Shown in pieces: positions 25,515 to 34,190 of a DNA stretch of 50,006 nt. The translations under genes and the position numbers were made by a program. Position 1 is the first letter of the stretch, and every line of letters starts with the position of its first letter. The notes under the pieces are model-generated. The model was given only the letters and a program-made list of their open reading frames with translations. It made no database searches and was not told the origin of the DNA. Source of the DNA: Ignavibacteria bacterium (GTDB taxonomy: Bacteria; Bacteroidota; Ignavibacteria; Kapaibacteriales; UBA4661); the NCBI GenBank assembly GCA_013298775.1, contig JAAFIV010000032.1:1-50006 (forward strand), in the 5' to 3' direction.

Positions 25515-27641
25515 ATGACCTTTCGCAACCTCGCCATTTACCTTGTCGCGCTTGTATTCGCGCCACTTTTCCTTGTTCCTGCGCTGAAGGCAAAGCATAT
25601 TGATTTCGCGCTTTCGCCGCAGAAACTTGTGCTAAAACAAGGCGCAGAGGGTAGGCTCACGCTCACCTTCACCATTGAACAAGGCTGGTACACTTACGGC
25701 ATGATTCCTCGCTTGGATAAGGATGGTCTTGGTCCGAAGGCAACGGAAATCACGCTCAAAAGCAATAAAATCGCTACGTTGGAGAAAATTATTGCCGCGA
25801 AACCCAAGCAAAAATTTGACCAAGGTTTTCAGATGGAGATTGAGTATTACGAAGGCAAAGTCATTTTCACGATTCCCATAAAAGCAAGATTGGACGCGCC
25901 TTTGGGGAAATATCCGCTCACGCTGAATGTGGAGTACATGGTCTGCAATGCGCAAACCTGTTTGCCGCCCGACGATAAAGAATTTGCCTTCAGCGTGGAA
26001 ATTATTGGTGAAGGCGCAAGCTCGCAAATGCAAGTTCCCATGCCGCCGAACAACATCATGCCCGCCCACGACACTGCCGTTCCGACAGCAACTGTGCAAA
26101 TAATTCCAAAAGATACGTCTGCTTCAAACAATCAAGCAACCAAGCAATCAAGCGACCAACAATCAAGCGACCAGCAATCAAGCGACCAGCAACCAAGTAA
26201 CCAAACTCCAAACAACCAACAACAAAGCACTGAATCCCAACGAGAAATCGCTGCAAAGCGGAGCGAGGGAATTTGGGCGTATTTGTGGTTCGCAATGGGC
26301 GCGGGCGCGACGGCATTGCTCACGCCGTGCGTGTTTCCGATGGTGCCAATTACCATATCTTTCTTCACCAAACGCGCTGAGAAGAAGCGTTCACGCGGCA
26401 TTCGGGATTCGCTGGTGTACGCACTGGGCATTATGTTCACGTTTACGGCATTGGGTGTAATTTTGTCGCTGCTTTTTGGCGCGACTGGCATTTCCGATTT
26501 TGCCGCAAACCCTTGGGTAAATCTTGCGTTGGCGGGTTTGTTCATTGTCTTGGCGTTCAATTTATTCGGCTCATTTGAAATTCCCTTGCCAACGGGTTTG
26601 CTGAATAAAATGAACAATGCCGCAGGTAACGGAGACAGTATTGGTGCGGTCTTGCTGATGGCAATTACCTTTTCGATTACGTCCTTTACCTGCACTGTTC
26701 CGTTTGTCGGCGCGGCACTGATTTCCGCATCATCGGGCGAATGGTTTTATCCGATTGTCGGCATGATTGGCTTTAGTGGCGTGTTTGCGTTTCCCTTTGT
26801 GCTGCTCGCGCTCTTCCCCGCAGCAATGGCGCGGCTTCCAAAGGCGGGCGGCTGGATGAATAACGTGAAAGTGGTGATGGGATTTCTGGAAATTGCCGCC
26901 GCAATGAAGTTTATCAGTAATAGCGATTTGGTCTGGGCGTGGGGTATTCTCTCGCGTGAGGTCTTTTTAGCAATTTGGATTGGCTGCTGCCTGATGATTA
27001 TGCTCTACGTTCTCGGCGTATTCCGCTTCGCGCATGATTCGCCCGTTGCGAGTATTGGTGCGCCTCGTGCGGTTGTTGCACTCCTTTTTGCCTCGCTCAC
27101 CTTCTACCTCGTGGCTGGACTCTTCGGCAAAAAACTCGGCGAACTTGATGCCTTCTTGCCTCCAAGCAATTATGAGGAAATCATTGGGAAGGATGAGGGC
27201 GGAAATATGAGGGATGAAGCACTGTACCAAGTAACCAAGCACCAAGCACTAAGCACCAAGCAACCAAGCAACCAAGCACCAAGCAACCACCAATCCTGGC
27301 TCACAAGCTACGAAGCGGGGTTGGCGGCAGCAAAGCAAACGGGAAAGCCCGTATTTATTGATTTTACGGGATTCACCTGTACGAACTGCCGTTGGATGGA
27401 GGCGAATGTGTTTGGAATCCCTGAAGTGCAAGGTTTGATGCGGGATATGGTCAAAGTGCAGCTCTACACCGACCGCAAAACAGAACCGTATTTGTCCAAC
27501 AAAAAACGCCAGTTGGAGCAGTTCGGCACGATTGAACTTCCCTTGTACGTGCTACTCAAACCCGACGGTACCGTGCTTGCAACAAAAGCATTCACGCGGG
27601 ATAGAGCCGAATTTGTGAATTTTTTGAAAAAGGCGTTGTAA
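25515..27641 (+). CDS. dsbD: Thiol:disulfide interchange protein DsbD
   Basis: Moves electrons from cytoplasmic thioredoxin across the inner membrane to periplasmic thiol proteins. Using ATG 25515, the order is: signal peptide; N-terminal alpha domain with cysteines C144 and C149 (VCNAQTCLPP); a Gln/Ser-rich repeat linker (~205-243); eight-helix membrane domain with the redox pair C272 (LTPCVFPMVP) and C393 (SFTCTVPF); a second low-complexity linker (~558-593); and a C-terminal thioredoxin-like domain with C622-T-N-C625. All six redox cysteines are present. Both linkers are built from short DNA repeats (three 15-bp units at 26145-26189; CAAGCAC-like heptads at 27229-27290). Confidence 0.93.
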   Translation: MTFRNLAIYLVALVFAPLFLVPALKAKHIDFALSPQKLVLKQGAEGRLTLTFTIEQGWYTYGMIPRLDKDGLGPKATEITLKSNKIATLEKIIAAKPKQKFDQGFQMEIEYYEGKVIFTIPIKARLDAPLGKYPLTLNVEYMVCNAQTCLPPDDKEFAFSVEIIGEGASSQMQVPMPPNNIMPAHDTAVPTATVQIIPKDTSASNNQATKQSSDQQSSDQQSSDQQPSNQTPNNQQQSTESQREIAAKRSEGIWAYLWFAMGAGATALLTPCVFPMVPITISFFTKRAEKKRSRGIRDSLVYALGIMFTFTALGVILSLLFGATGISDFAANPWVNLALAGLFIVLAFNLFGSFEIPLPTGLLNKMNNAAGNGDSIGAVLLMAITFSITSFTCTVPFVGAALISASSGEWFYPIVGMIGFSGVFAFPFVLLALFPAAMARLPKAGGWMNNVKVVMGFLEIAAAMKFISNSDLVWAWGILSREVFLAIWIGCCLMIMLYVLGVFRFAHDSPVASIGAPRAVVALLFASLTFYLVAGLFGKKLGELDAFLPPSNYEEIIGKDEGGNMRDEALYQVTKHQALSTKQPSNQAPSNHQSWLTSYEAGLAAAKQTGKPVFIDFTGFTCTNCRWMEANVFGIPEVQGLMRDMVKVQLYTDRKTEPYLSNKKRQLEQFGTIELPLYVLLKPDGTVLATKAFTRDRAEFVNFLKKAL
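26145..26189. repeat. 15-bp tandem repeat in the first dsbD linker
   Basis: CAATCAAGCGACCAA once and CAATCAAGCGACCAG twice, head to tail, coding for repeated SSDQQ. Similar but degenerate CAAxCAA phrases extend from about 26128 to 26227. Confidence 0.9.
27229..27291. repeat. ACCAAGC heptad array in the second dsbD linker
   Basis: About nine units of ACCAAGC, ACTAAGC or AACCAAGC follow one another in frame, coding for the Gln/Pro/Asn-rich linker before the thioredoxin domain. Upstream at 27185-27225 lies GGATGAG...GGGATGAAG, like the non-coding heptads elsewhere in the window. Confidence 0.85.
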
Positions 27642-27734
27642 AATATACGTTTCTTGATTTTGAGTATGGAAAATCCCTGCAAAGCACGTATTTTCGAGCT
27701 TTGTTGCCATTTTTTTACTTTTTCTTGTACTGCT

Positions 27735-28790
27735 ATGAACATTCGTACTGCTTTCCTGCTTGCTGCGGCAAGCTGTATTTTGCTCTTGCAAAGCCCGTCA
27801 TTCCTTGCTGCGCAGGATGTTGTGATTAACAAAGTTTTTAATGGAGGTGATGTTGCCGATACAGTTGAATTACTCGTAATCAAAAATAATCTTGATATGC
27901 GAGGCATGATATTGCGAGATTTTACTCCAGAATTAGAGGATAGCCGAAGTGGCGCATACATCTTTCAAAATACTGCATTTTGGCAACGAGTAAAGGCTGG
28001 AACGTTGATTGTATGCGTCGCCGCAGGGAATATTCCTCCACAACTTCAAGATACGGTCTTAACAATCAGCCTCGGAAATCCCACGTACTTTCAGCCATCG
28101 GATACTCTCAGAACATTTAATGTAGCGGGGCAAGATATGGTGATGATAAAGCAGTTTGGCGCAAGTGTTCGCGGTACTTCAGGCAATATTCATGCTTTTG
28201 CTTACGGGCTTCCAGATTCTGCAAGTGTTCGTGCTATTTCTCCTAAACTTTGGATTCCGACAACGCGCACTGGAGCGCAAATAAACCTTACTCCTTCGGG
28301 TAATGCTGTGTACGCTTTTGCAACGTCTCCAACCCAGTCGCTTCGTGATTTCAACGGCACAGGAACAGGGTTTGTGGATGTCTGGCGTTTGGGTGCTGGT
28401 ACTGGTTTTGGGCGAGGAAATACGCCGAACAATCAACGCTTCATCGACTCCCTCCGCAGAAATAGCGCGACAAGTGTTCAATTTTCGCCAATCTTTATTT
28501 CAACCAAGATTTTTCCAAACCCTGCATCAGAATATATCAATGTACAGATTTCTTCTGCCGATATTCCTATGGATAAATCGCAACAGGAAACGATAATTTC
28601 TTGCGTAGATATGCTTGGAAAGCGCGTCAAAACTGTATCGAGAAAAAATACTGCGTCTCCAACATTTGGACAGAATTTCTTTTATGCCGAATACAATGTT
28701 TCATGTGAGGATTTGCCACGCGGCGTATATTTCTTGGAAGTACGAATGCAAGGCGGTCTTCTTGCGCGGGAAAAGTTTGTGAAAATGTAG
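27735..28790 (+). CDS. T9SS-exported protein, possibly with a lamin-tail-like domain
   Basis: A 351-residue exported protein. ATG 27735 gives a clear signal peptide (MNIRTAF, then a hydrophobic run to LAAQ). The next ~150 residues start DVVINKVFNGGDVADTVELLV and continue with LRDFTPEL, the beginning expected of a lamin-tail (LTD) fold. The last ~75 residues are a T9SS sorting domain starting KIFPNPASEYINVQIS and ending with GVYFLEVRMQGGLLAREKFVKM. Export through the outer membrane is inferred from this tail. The function is unknown. A family-typical DMRGMILRDF patch supports LTD, but this needs a profile search. Confidence 0.8.
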   Translation: MNIRTAFLLAAASCILLLQSPSFLAAQDVVINKVFNGGDVADTVELLVIKNNLDMRGMILRDFTPELEDSRSGAYIFQNTAFWQRVKAGTLIVCVAAGNIPPQLQDTVLTISLGNPTYFQPSDTLRTFNVAGQDMVMIKQFGASVRGTSGNIHAFAYGLPDSASVRAISPKLWIPTTRTGAQINLTPSGNAVYAFATSPTQSLRDFNGTGTGFVDVWRLGAGTGFGRGNTPNNQRFIDSLRRNSATSVQFSPIFISTKIFPNPASEYINVQISSADIPMDKSQQETIISCVDMLGKRVKTVSRKNTASPTFGQNFFYAEYNVSCEDLPRGVYFLEVRMQGGLLAREKFVKM

Positions 28791-28980
28791 GAAAATCCAT
28801 AGCGATAATAAATAGTGGATAATTCTTCAATCCCTGCGGTAAATTCAGGATTCGGAATGAGGATTGGTGCGGTCTTCATACTGAACCTGTCGAAGGGAGT
28901 GTCACTTCGCCTGAAATCGTATCAGCAATTTTTTCGCACGAATGTCCTTTTCTTGTCGCAATATCCTTGTCGCAATACCA

Positions 28981-31900
28981 ATGTCCCATTCCACACCATC
29001 TTCATCGAACTTTACCCGCGAACAGCGCATTGCGCAAAGTGCCGACCGCCATTTGGCAGTAACGGCGGGCGCGGGCGCGGGTAAAACGAGCGTTCTTGTG
29101 CAACGCTATTTGCATCTGCTTTTTAGCCCGCATATTATGGCAAATGTCCGCGATATTGTTGCCATCACCTTTACACGCAAGGCGGCGGCGGAAATGAAAC
29201 AGCGCATTGCGGAGGAAATTGAGAAAAAACTCGCCGACGAAAGCAAACGCGCCAACTGGGGACGCTACAAGTTCGTGCGAGAACGCTTTTCAGGAGCCCG
29301 TATTTCCACGATTCATAGCTATTGCGCCCAGCTTTTGCGGGAGTTCCCGATTGAAGCGGGGGTGAATCCGAACTTTGTAGAAATTGAAGAATACGACCTT
29401 GCGATACTCAAAGAACAAGCAATCAACGAGGTTTTGGAGGCATGGCTGGAGGAAGAACAACCAAAAAAGAAGAAAGGAAAAGCCGAAAATGCTGTCCCTC
29501 ACCCAACCCTCTCCCAAGAGGAGAGGGCTTTGGAGAAGATTTTGGAGATGCCTGCCTCACCAATGACGAATGACCAATCAACCAACGACTTAGAATCTCA
29601 AACCCCGCGCCATATCAAGGCTCGTCGAGTGTGGACATTTTTTGGAAAGAAGAATATTTTTGCAATTCTTTCCACGCTTCTTGCCAACCGCGAGCGGTTT
29701 AATTCCTTGCAAAACGTGTACGAAAACACCAGCAACGACGCGCTCTTGAAGAAATGCGAGCAAACATTTTTGACGAGAATGTACACCAGTGCAGAAGAAT
29801 ACTGCACCGCGCTAGATAACGCCATGACTGCGCTCAATCTCGAAACCATGTCGCCCGCAACACGACTGCGTTTTGAAACATTGTCATCGTCAATGGGAAT
29901 TTTTCGCAAGCAAACCCGCGAGGCATTGCAACTGCTTGATGCGCAGGGCGATTCTGAGAATACAAGCGCGTTGGCAAAAGAAAACCGCGCGTGGCAAAAT
30001 GCTCTGGAATGGTCGCAAATGCTTGTCTCGGCGACGCAAGGCGAGAAAACCTGCGCTGCAAATGGCGGAATTAGCGGCACCTACACGAAAAGCGAGAAAT
30101 ATTTTCACGACAAAGAAACATTTTCGCGGTGGAATGAGGAAGCGCGGGGCACCTTTGCGCGGCTTGGTCCCTTGCTTGGCGTGATGGAGCAGCACGACGA
30201 CGACCGCGTTGTCATTGAAATTTCCCGCACGCTCATGGACATCGCCGAAGACGCATGGGGACTGGTTCAGGAGGAAAAAGACCGTGTTGGCGGCTTGGAT
30301 TTCGACGACCTCCAACTGAAAGCGGATGAACTGCTGGAAAATCCCGATGTGTGCCTCGCAATCCGCTCCAATACTCGTTTCTTGATGATTGATGAATTTC
30401 AAGATACCGATGAATTGCAATACCGTATTGCACGGAAAATTATTGGTGTTTTGGGTGAAAATATTCTTGCTGAATTGGACGCAACGCGAGATTCTACCGC
30501 ATCTTCATCCTCAACCAATTTCTTCATCGTCGGCGACCCCAAACAAAGCATTTACCGTTTTCGCGGCGCGGATGTGCGCGTCTTCACGAAAGCAAAGCGT
30601 GATATTGAACGGTACAACAGCATTTTACTCAAGCACAACGCGCTTTCCACGACCTTTGCCGCCCCCGATGAAGAAATTCCCGCCGAGACGCAGCATAGCT
30701 CCGAAACACAACACAGCTCCGAAGCAGCAGGTGTTATCGGGCTTCGCGCCACGTTTCGCCTGTTGCCAGAGATTGCCGCTTTTGTGAATGTGGTCTCGGG
30801 AGACCAGTTTCGGCGCGGCACGACGGAATTTGATGTGGAATACGATGATATTATCTGCGGTGCAGCAGCTTCAACCGTGCGCGGCTCAGTAACGATGCTG
30901 CTTCCACGTGTTGAAAAAGGTGAGCAAAATAAAAGTTCATCGTTGGAGGAATTTGCAAATGCAGAACTTGACGAACAAAGTGGAGAAGCAAGCATTGATG
31001 CGACTTCCAACAAAGTAAGCGAAGCACGTTTGCTCGCAGAATACATTCGTTCTATTGCGGGCAACGATGCTTCCGAGCCAGTAATGGTGCGCTCTTCTAG
31101 CGGTGTGCGTCCCGCAACGTATAGCGACGTGATGATTCTCGTGCGCAGTCGCACAGGTACGGACGCGCTTCTTGCCGCGCTACGCCGCGCAGAAGTACCG
31201 TTTTTGCTAAACGCGGGGCGTGGATTTTACGAGCGGCAGGAAATTTTAGACATTCGCTCATTTTTGCTTTTTTTGCAAAATACGAATGATGACATCGCGC
31301 TTGCAGCCGTGCTGCGTTCACCCTTTTTCGCGCTGTCGGATACGGAATTGTATCGCATTAGCCGCACTGAGGTAGATGTGAGCGCAGAGACCAGTTCCAA
31401 CGCGCTCTGGCAGCGTTTTCAGGCGTATTTTTTGAATGACCAACCGTCGGACAATGCACATCGCGCACACCAGATTTTATCACGCCTTCTGCCCTTAGCC
31501 GCGCAATTATCCATTCCGACGCTTATTCGCAGTATTTTGGAGCAAACCTCGTGGCGCGCCATGCTGGCTGCCGATGAGCGGTTTGAGCAAATTGAAGCAA
31601 ACCTAGAAAAACTACTCGGCATCGCCAGACGCTATGAAAATAGGGGCTTTCGGAACTTGTACGATTTCGCAGAGGAATTGCGCCGTTTGGCAAATTATGC
31701 GTTCTCCGAAGGCGAAGCGGACACGGAAACGGGAAAAAACGCCGTGCGAATCATGACCATTCACGGCGCGAAGGGCTTGGAAGCACCTATTGTCGCGCTC
31801 TTCAACACGAATGCGAGTGCTTCAGGTGGTGGCGACAGCGTGTCGCTTTCCTTCGATGCTGAACTCGGAATGTCCTTCACGATGCTGCGTTCGCGCGAGG

Positions 31901-33159
31901 ACGGAACGGTGATGCAATACAAAACGCCGCTCCACCTCATGGCTTCGCAGCAAGACGCGCTCGCTGAGGAAGCAGAACTGAAGCGGCTTCTGTACGTCGC
32001 GCTCACGCGGGCGAAAGACCATCTCGTTATTTCGGGCAAATGCGAGCAGAAAAAAGATGGGACAATGGGCGTTCCGAAAGGCTTTTTGCGCATGATAATT
32101 GAAAGTCTGAACGCTGAGGAATTGAACTTGCTCAACGAACCGTATATTCCGCTTCCAAAGCACGATTTGACGCTGCTTGAAGGCAATACCACGCGCGGAG
32201 CGGCGGTGGAATATCAGATGCAAATTATTCGTGCGCTAGAGCAGTTGCCTCGCCCAAAAGCAGCTTCAGAGCTTGCTTCAGAACGTGCTTCGAGCGCAGA
32301 TTCGGCGCAAGACAGCGTAAGTGAATCATTGGAACAAAACCGACGCAAGCCGCTTCCTTCCTTGCTTCTCGGTACATTGGATACAGTTATCGAAGGCGAT
32401 GTCTATTCCGCTTCGCAGCTACACGTTTTTGAGCGCGACGCTTTGGAATACCAGCATTTATACCGCTTGGGCTTGCCTCCGGCGGACAGCGATGGCGTGA
32501 TTATTGGGCGCGGAGCGGGCATAGATGATGACGCGGATGGCACGATTGGCGCGAGCGCAGGAACGTGTATTCATGCGGTCTTGGAGCATTTGCCCTTGTG
32601 GTACACGCCAGAAGGAACGGTTTTGGGGCAGGAATATCAGCGCACACTCGACCGCGTGCTGCCGAGCCGTGTGGCGTTTATTTCGCCTGCGCTGTTGGCA
32701 CGGATTCAGCGCGAAACGCAAGCAATCGCCACAACGCCACTGCTGAAGCGGTTTTCAGCGTCATTGAATGCCGCTCATTTTGAATATTCAGTACAAATGC
32801 CGATAGATGCTGATTTCCTCATTGGTTCATTCGACGTATTGCTCCAAACCCCGCAAGGAGACTGGGAAGTATGGGATTGGAAAACGAATCAGGCAAAAAC
32901 TTCGCGCGATATGGAAGTGCTGCTCCGTGAATACCGCTTGCAGCTTGAGGTGTACGCCTTTATGCTGGCACATCTTTTTCCTGAACAAAACGTTTTTCGC
33001 ACACGGCTTCTCTTCTCGCAAATAGCCACATCGGCAACGAAAGATGAAGACTGGACGCGGGTTCTGGAGTTTACACGCCTAGATATTGAAGCGATTGAGA
33101 AGAAAATTCGCCGGTATATTGGGGAAATTCGGGCGCAGAGTTATGGGTTGGCACCTTAG
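28981..33159 (+). CDS. AddA-like UvrD-family helicase-nuclease
   Basis: A large (1392-residue) superfamily 1A helicase with a C-terminal RecB-type nuclease, expected to process double-strand DNA ends for recombination. Walker A is AGAGAGKTS (29-37), Walker B FLMIDEFQDTD (DEFQ from 471), then VGDPKQSIYRFRGADV, the UvrD C-domain MTIHGAKGLEAPIV, and LKRLLYVALTRAKDHLVISG. The nuclease has H1198 (GTCIHAVLEHL), D1285 (GSFDVLL) and D1299-x-K1301 (WDWKTNQ). Residues ~160-205 hold an insertion made of a family E palindromic core (29491-29533) and heptad repeats (29559-29590). No addB-like partner is adjacent. ATG 28981 is preferred to 28942 because the fold begins soon after it. Confidence 0.92.
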   Translation: MSHSTPSSSNFTREQRIAQSADRHLAVTAGAGAGKTSVLVQRYLHLLFSPHIMANVRDIVAITFTRKAAAEMKQRIAEEIEKKLADESKRANWGRYKFVRERFSGARISTIHSYCAQLLREFPIEAGVNPNFVEIEEYDLAILKEQAINEVLEAWLEEEQPKKKKGKAENAVPHPTLSQEERALEKILEMPASPMTNDQSTNDLESQTPRHIKARRVWTFFGKKNIFAILSTLLANRERFNSLQNVYENTSNDALLKKCEQTFLTRMYTSAEEYCTALDNAMTALNLETMSPATRLRFETLSSSMGIFRKQTREALQLLDAQGDSENTSALAKENRAWQNALEWSQMLVSATQGEKTCAANGGISGTYTKSEKYFHDKETFSRWNEEARGTFARLGPLLGVMEQHDDDRVVIEISRTLMDIAEDAWGLVQEEKDRVGGLDFDDLQLKADELLENPDVCLAIRSNTRFLMIDEFQDTDELQYRIARKIIGVLGENILAELDATRDSTASSSSTNFFIVGDPKQSIYRFRGADVRVFTKAKRDIERYNSILLKHNALSTTFAAPDEEIPAETQHSSETQHSSEAAGVIGLRATFRLLPEIAAFVNVVSGDQFRRGTTEFDVEYDDIICGAAASTVRGSVTMLLPRVEKGEQNKSSSLEEFANAELDEQSGEASIDATSNKVSEARLLAEYIRSIAGNDASEPVMVRSSSGVRPATYSDVMILVRSRTGTDALLAALRRAEVPFLLNAGRGFYERQEILDIRSFLLFLQNTNDDIALAAVLRSPFFALSDTELYRISRTEVDVSAETSSNALWQRFQAYFLNDQPSDNAHRAHQILSRLLPLAAQLSIPTLIRSILEQTSWRAMLAADERFEQIEANLEKLLGIARRYENRGFRNLYDFAEELRRLANYAFSEGEADTETGKNAVRIMTIHGAKGLEAPIVALFNTNASASGGGDSVSLSFDAELGMSFTMLRSREDGTVMQYKTPLHLMASQQDALAEEAELKRLLYVALTRAKDHLVISGKCEQKKDGTMGVPKGFLRMIIESLNAEELNLLNEPYIPLPKHDLTLLEGNTTRGAAVEYQMQIIRALEQLPRPKAASELASERASSADSAQDSVSESLEQNRRKPLPSLLLGTLDTVIEGDVYSASQLHVFERDALEYQHLYRLGLPPADSDGVIIGRGAGIDDDADGTIGASAGTCIHAVLEHLPLWYTPEGTVLGQEYQRTLDRVLPSRVAFISPALLARIQRETQAIATTPLLKRFSASLNAAHFEYSVQMPIDADFLIGSFDVLLQTPQGDWEVWDWKTNQAKTSRDMEVLLREYRLQLEVYAFMLAHLFPEQNVFRTRLLFSQIATSATKDEDWTRVLEFTRLDIEAIEKKIRRYIGEIRAQSYGLAP
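29491..29533. repeat. Family E palindromic core inside the addA-like coding sequence
   Basis: GTCCCTCACCCAACCCTCTC followed by CCAAGAGGAGAGGG matches the left half of the family E core at 6897 and 8812, and pairs with itself. It is read in frame as VPHPTLSQEERAL. Some 25 bases further, 29559-29590 has heptad-like ACCAATG/ACGAATG/ACCAATC units. Confidence 0.85.
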
Positions 33160-33180
33160 TACACGACAAAATTTCTTTCA

Positions 33181-33260
33181 TAGCGGCACAGACATTCTTG
33201 TCTGTGAGTGTTAGTGCGGGTTTCAGGCGAACAATACAGACAAGAATGTCTGTGCCACTA
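33181..33260. repeat. Family A palindromic repeat, copy 2
   Basis: Left arm GGCACAGACATTCTTGTCTG, right arm CAGACAAGAATGTCTGTGCC, interior GAGTGTTAGTGCGGGTTTCA. The arms are perfectly complementary over 20 bp. Pairing extends outward with TTTCTTTCATAG and TAATGAAGAGAAA. It begins 22 bases after the addA-like stop codon. Confidence 0.9.
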
Positions 33261-33314
33261 ATGAAGAGAAATCGCGCATTTATTTCGACATCGTTCCTAA
33301 GCATTGACTGACCA

Positions 33315-33351
33315 TTAACATTTCCTTAACAGCTCTTAACCTTCCTTTAAC
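33315..33351 (+). promoter_or_regulatory. Pho-box-like array: four TTAAC repeats at 10-11 base spacing
   Basis: TTAAC occurs at 33315, 33326, 33336 and 33347, always in the same orientation and about one helical turn apart. Three are TTAACA and one TTAACC. This matches the layout bound by PhoB/PhoP-type response regulators (TTAACA direct repeats with an 11-bp period). It lies 22 bases upstream of a -7-type box. Confidence 0.7.
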
Positions 33352-33373
33352 ATCCTGTTTGCAAAAGTTGCCG

Positions 33374-33381
33374 TACTTTTG
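33374..33381 (+). promoter_or_regulatory. Putative -7 promoter box TACTTTTG
   Basis: An exact match to the Bacteroidota -7 consensus TAnnTTTG. No -33 TTG at normal distance; the Pho-box-like array occupies that region, as in activator-dependent promoters. About 107 bases upstream of the start at 33489. Confidence 0.5.
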
Positions 33382-33488
33382 TACTGTCAAACATCAACCT
33401 GTTCGCAGACGTTCTTGTACCTGCTCTTGCAGCCTTTTGCGATGTTTGGCATTTACCTTTTTTCCTTTTTTCACTTTTTCCTTGTTGT

Positions 33489-34169
33489 ATGAAATACGTT
33501 CTCTCACGTTTCGCACGTCGTAGAATTGACGTTGCAAAGACTTTTTTACTTTGTTTCTGCTTGGCAATTTCGTGTGTGCAGAAAGGATTCGCGCAAGAAA
33601 ACAATATCGGCAACGATAGCCATCTTGCGGCTGAAGAGCGCATGGCAACACGCCTTTCGCCTGTTGAAGAAAAACAACACCGATTCTATCTGAATCTTGG
33701 TCTAACGCCCGGAACGGGATATTCTGGACGCGAGGGCGTGGGTATGTTTCAAGAAACATCACTCAATTTCACGAGCTATACCGCATGGGGCTTTGTTGGG
33801 GAAGTCGGTGTGACTGGTCGTCCATTGCAAGGATGGGGCGGACGTGTGATGGCAGGATATGAAGTCATGCGCTTGGCGGGCTGGCATATTTTCCCCTACG
33901 TGCAAGGTGCGATACAAGCTCCAGCAAGTTTTAGTCCATTGACACCAGCACCGTTCAATCAGCCACGCTTTAGTGCTGGCGCGGGATTGGGGACTGATTA
34001 TGAAATACCTGGAACGCGTCTCATGCTTGGTTTGCGGGCAGGATATAATTTTGCGTTTATGCCCGAATTTACCTTGCCAGATTTTATGGGCGGCACACGC
34101 ACATTGCCAGCAGGGGTTATTTCTTCGCCAGACGTGCAACTTCGTTTTGGGTTACGTATTGGCGAGTAA
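33489..34169 (+). CDS. Putative outer-membrane beta-barrel protein
   Basis: A 226-residue exported protein. The N-terminus (MKYVLSRFARRR then LLCFCLAISCVQKGFAQ) is a signal peptide ending at about 36. The mature part alternates polar and hydrophobic/aromatic residues in strand-like runs (RFYLNLGLTPGTGY, WGFVGEVGVTG, GRVMAGYEVMRL, HIFPYVQGAIQAP, FSAGAGLGTDYEI, MLGLRAGYNFAF) and ends with VQLRFGLRIGE, as in OmpA/OmpW-sized eight-strand barrels. No family recognised. A Pho-box-like array and -7 box upstream suggest induction under phosphate limitation. Downstream is the convergent SDR gene, 21 bases away. Confidence 0.7.
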   Translation: MKYVLSRFARRRIDVAKTFLLCFCLAISCVQKGFAQENNIGNDSHLAAEERMATRLSPVEEKQHRFYLNLGLTPGTGYSGREGVGMFQETSLNFTSYTAWGFVGEVGVTGRPLQGWGGRVMAGYEVMRLAGWHIFPYVQGAIQAPASFSPLTPAPFNQPRFSAGAGLGTDYEIPGTRLMLGLRAGYNFAFMPEFTLPDFMGGTRTLPAGVISSPDVQLRFGLRIGE

Positions 34170-34190
34170 ACCATACGATTCCCTTCCGCT

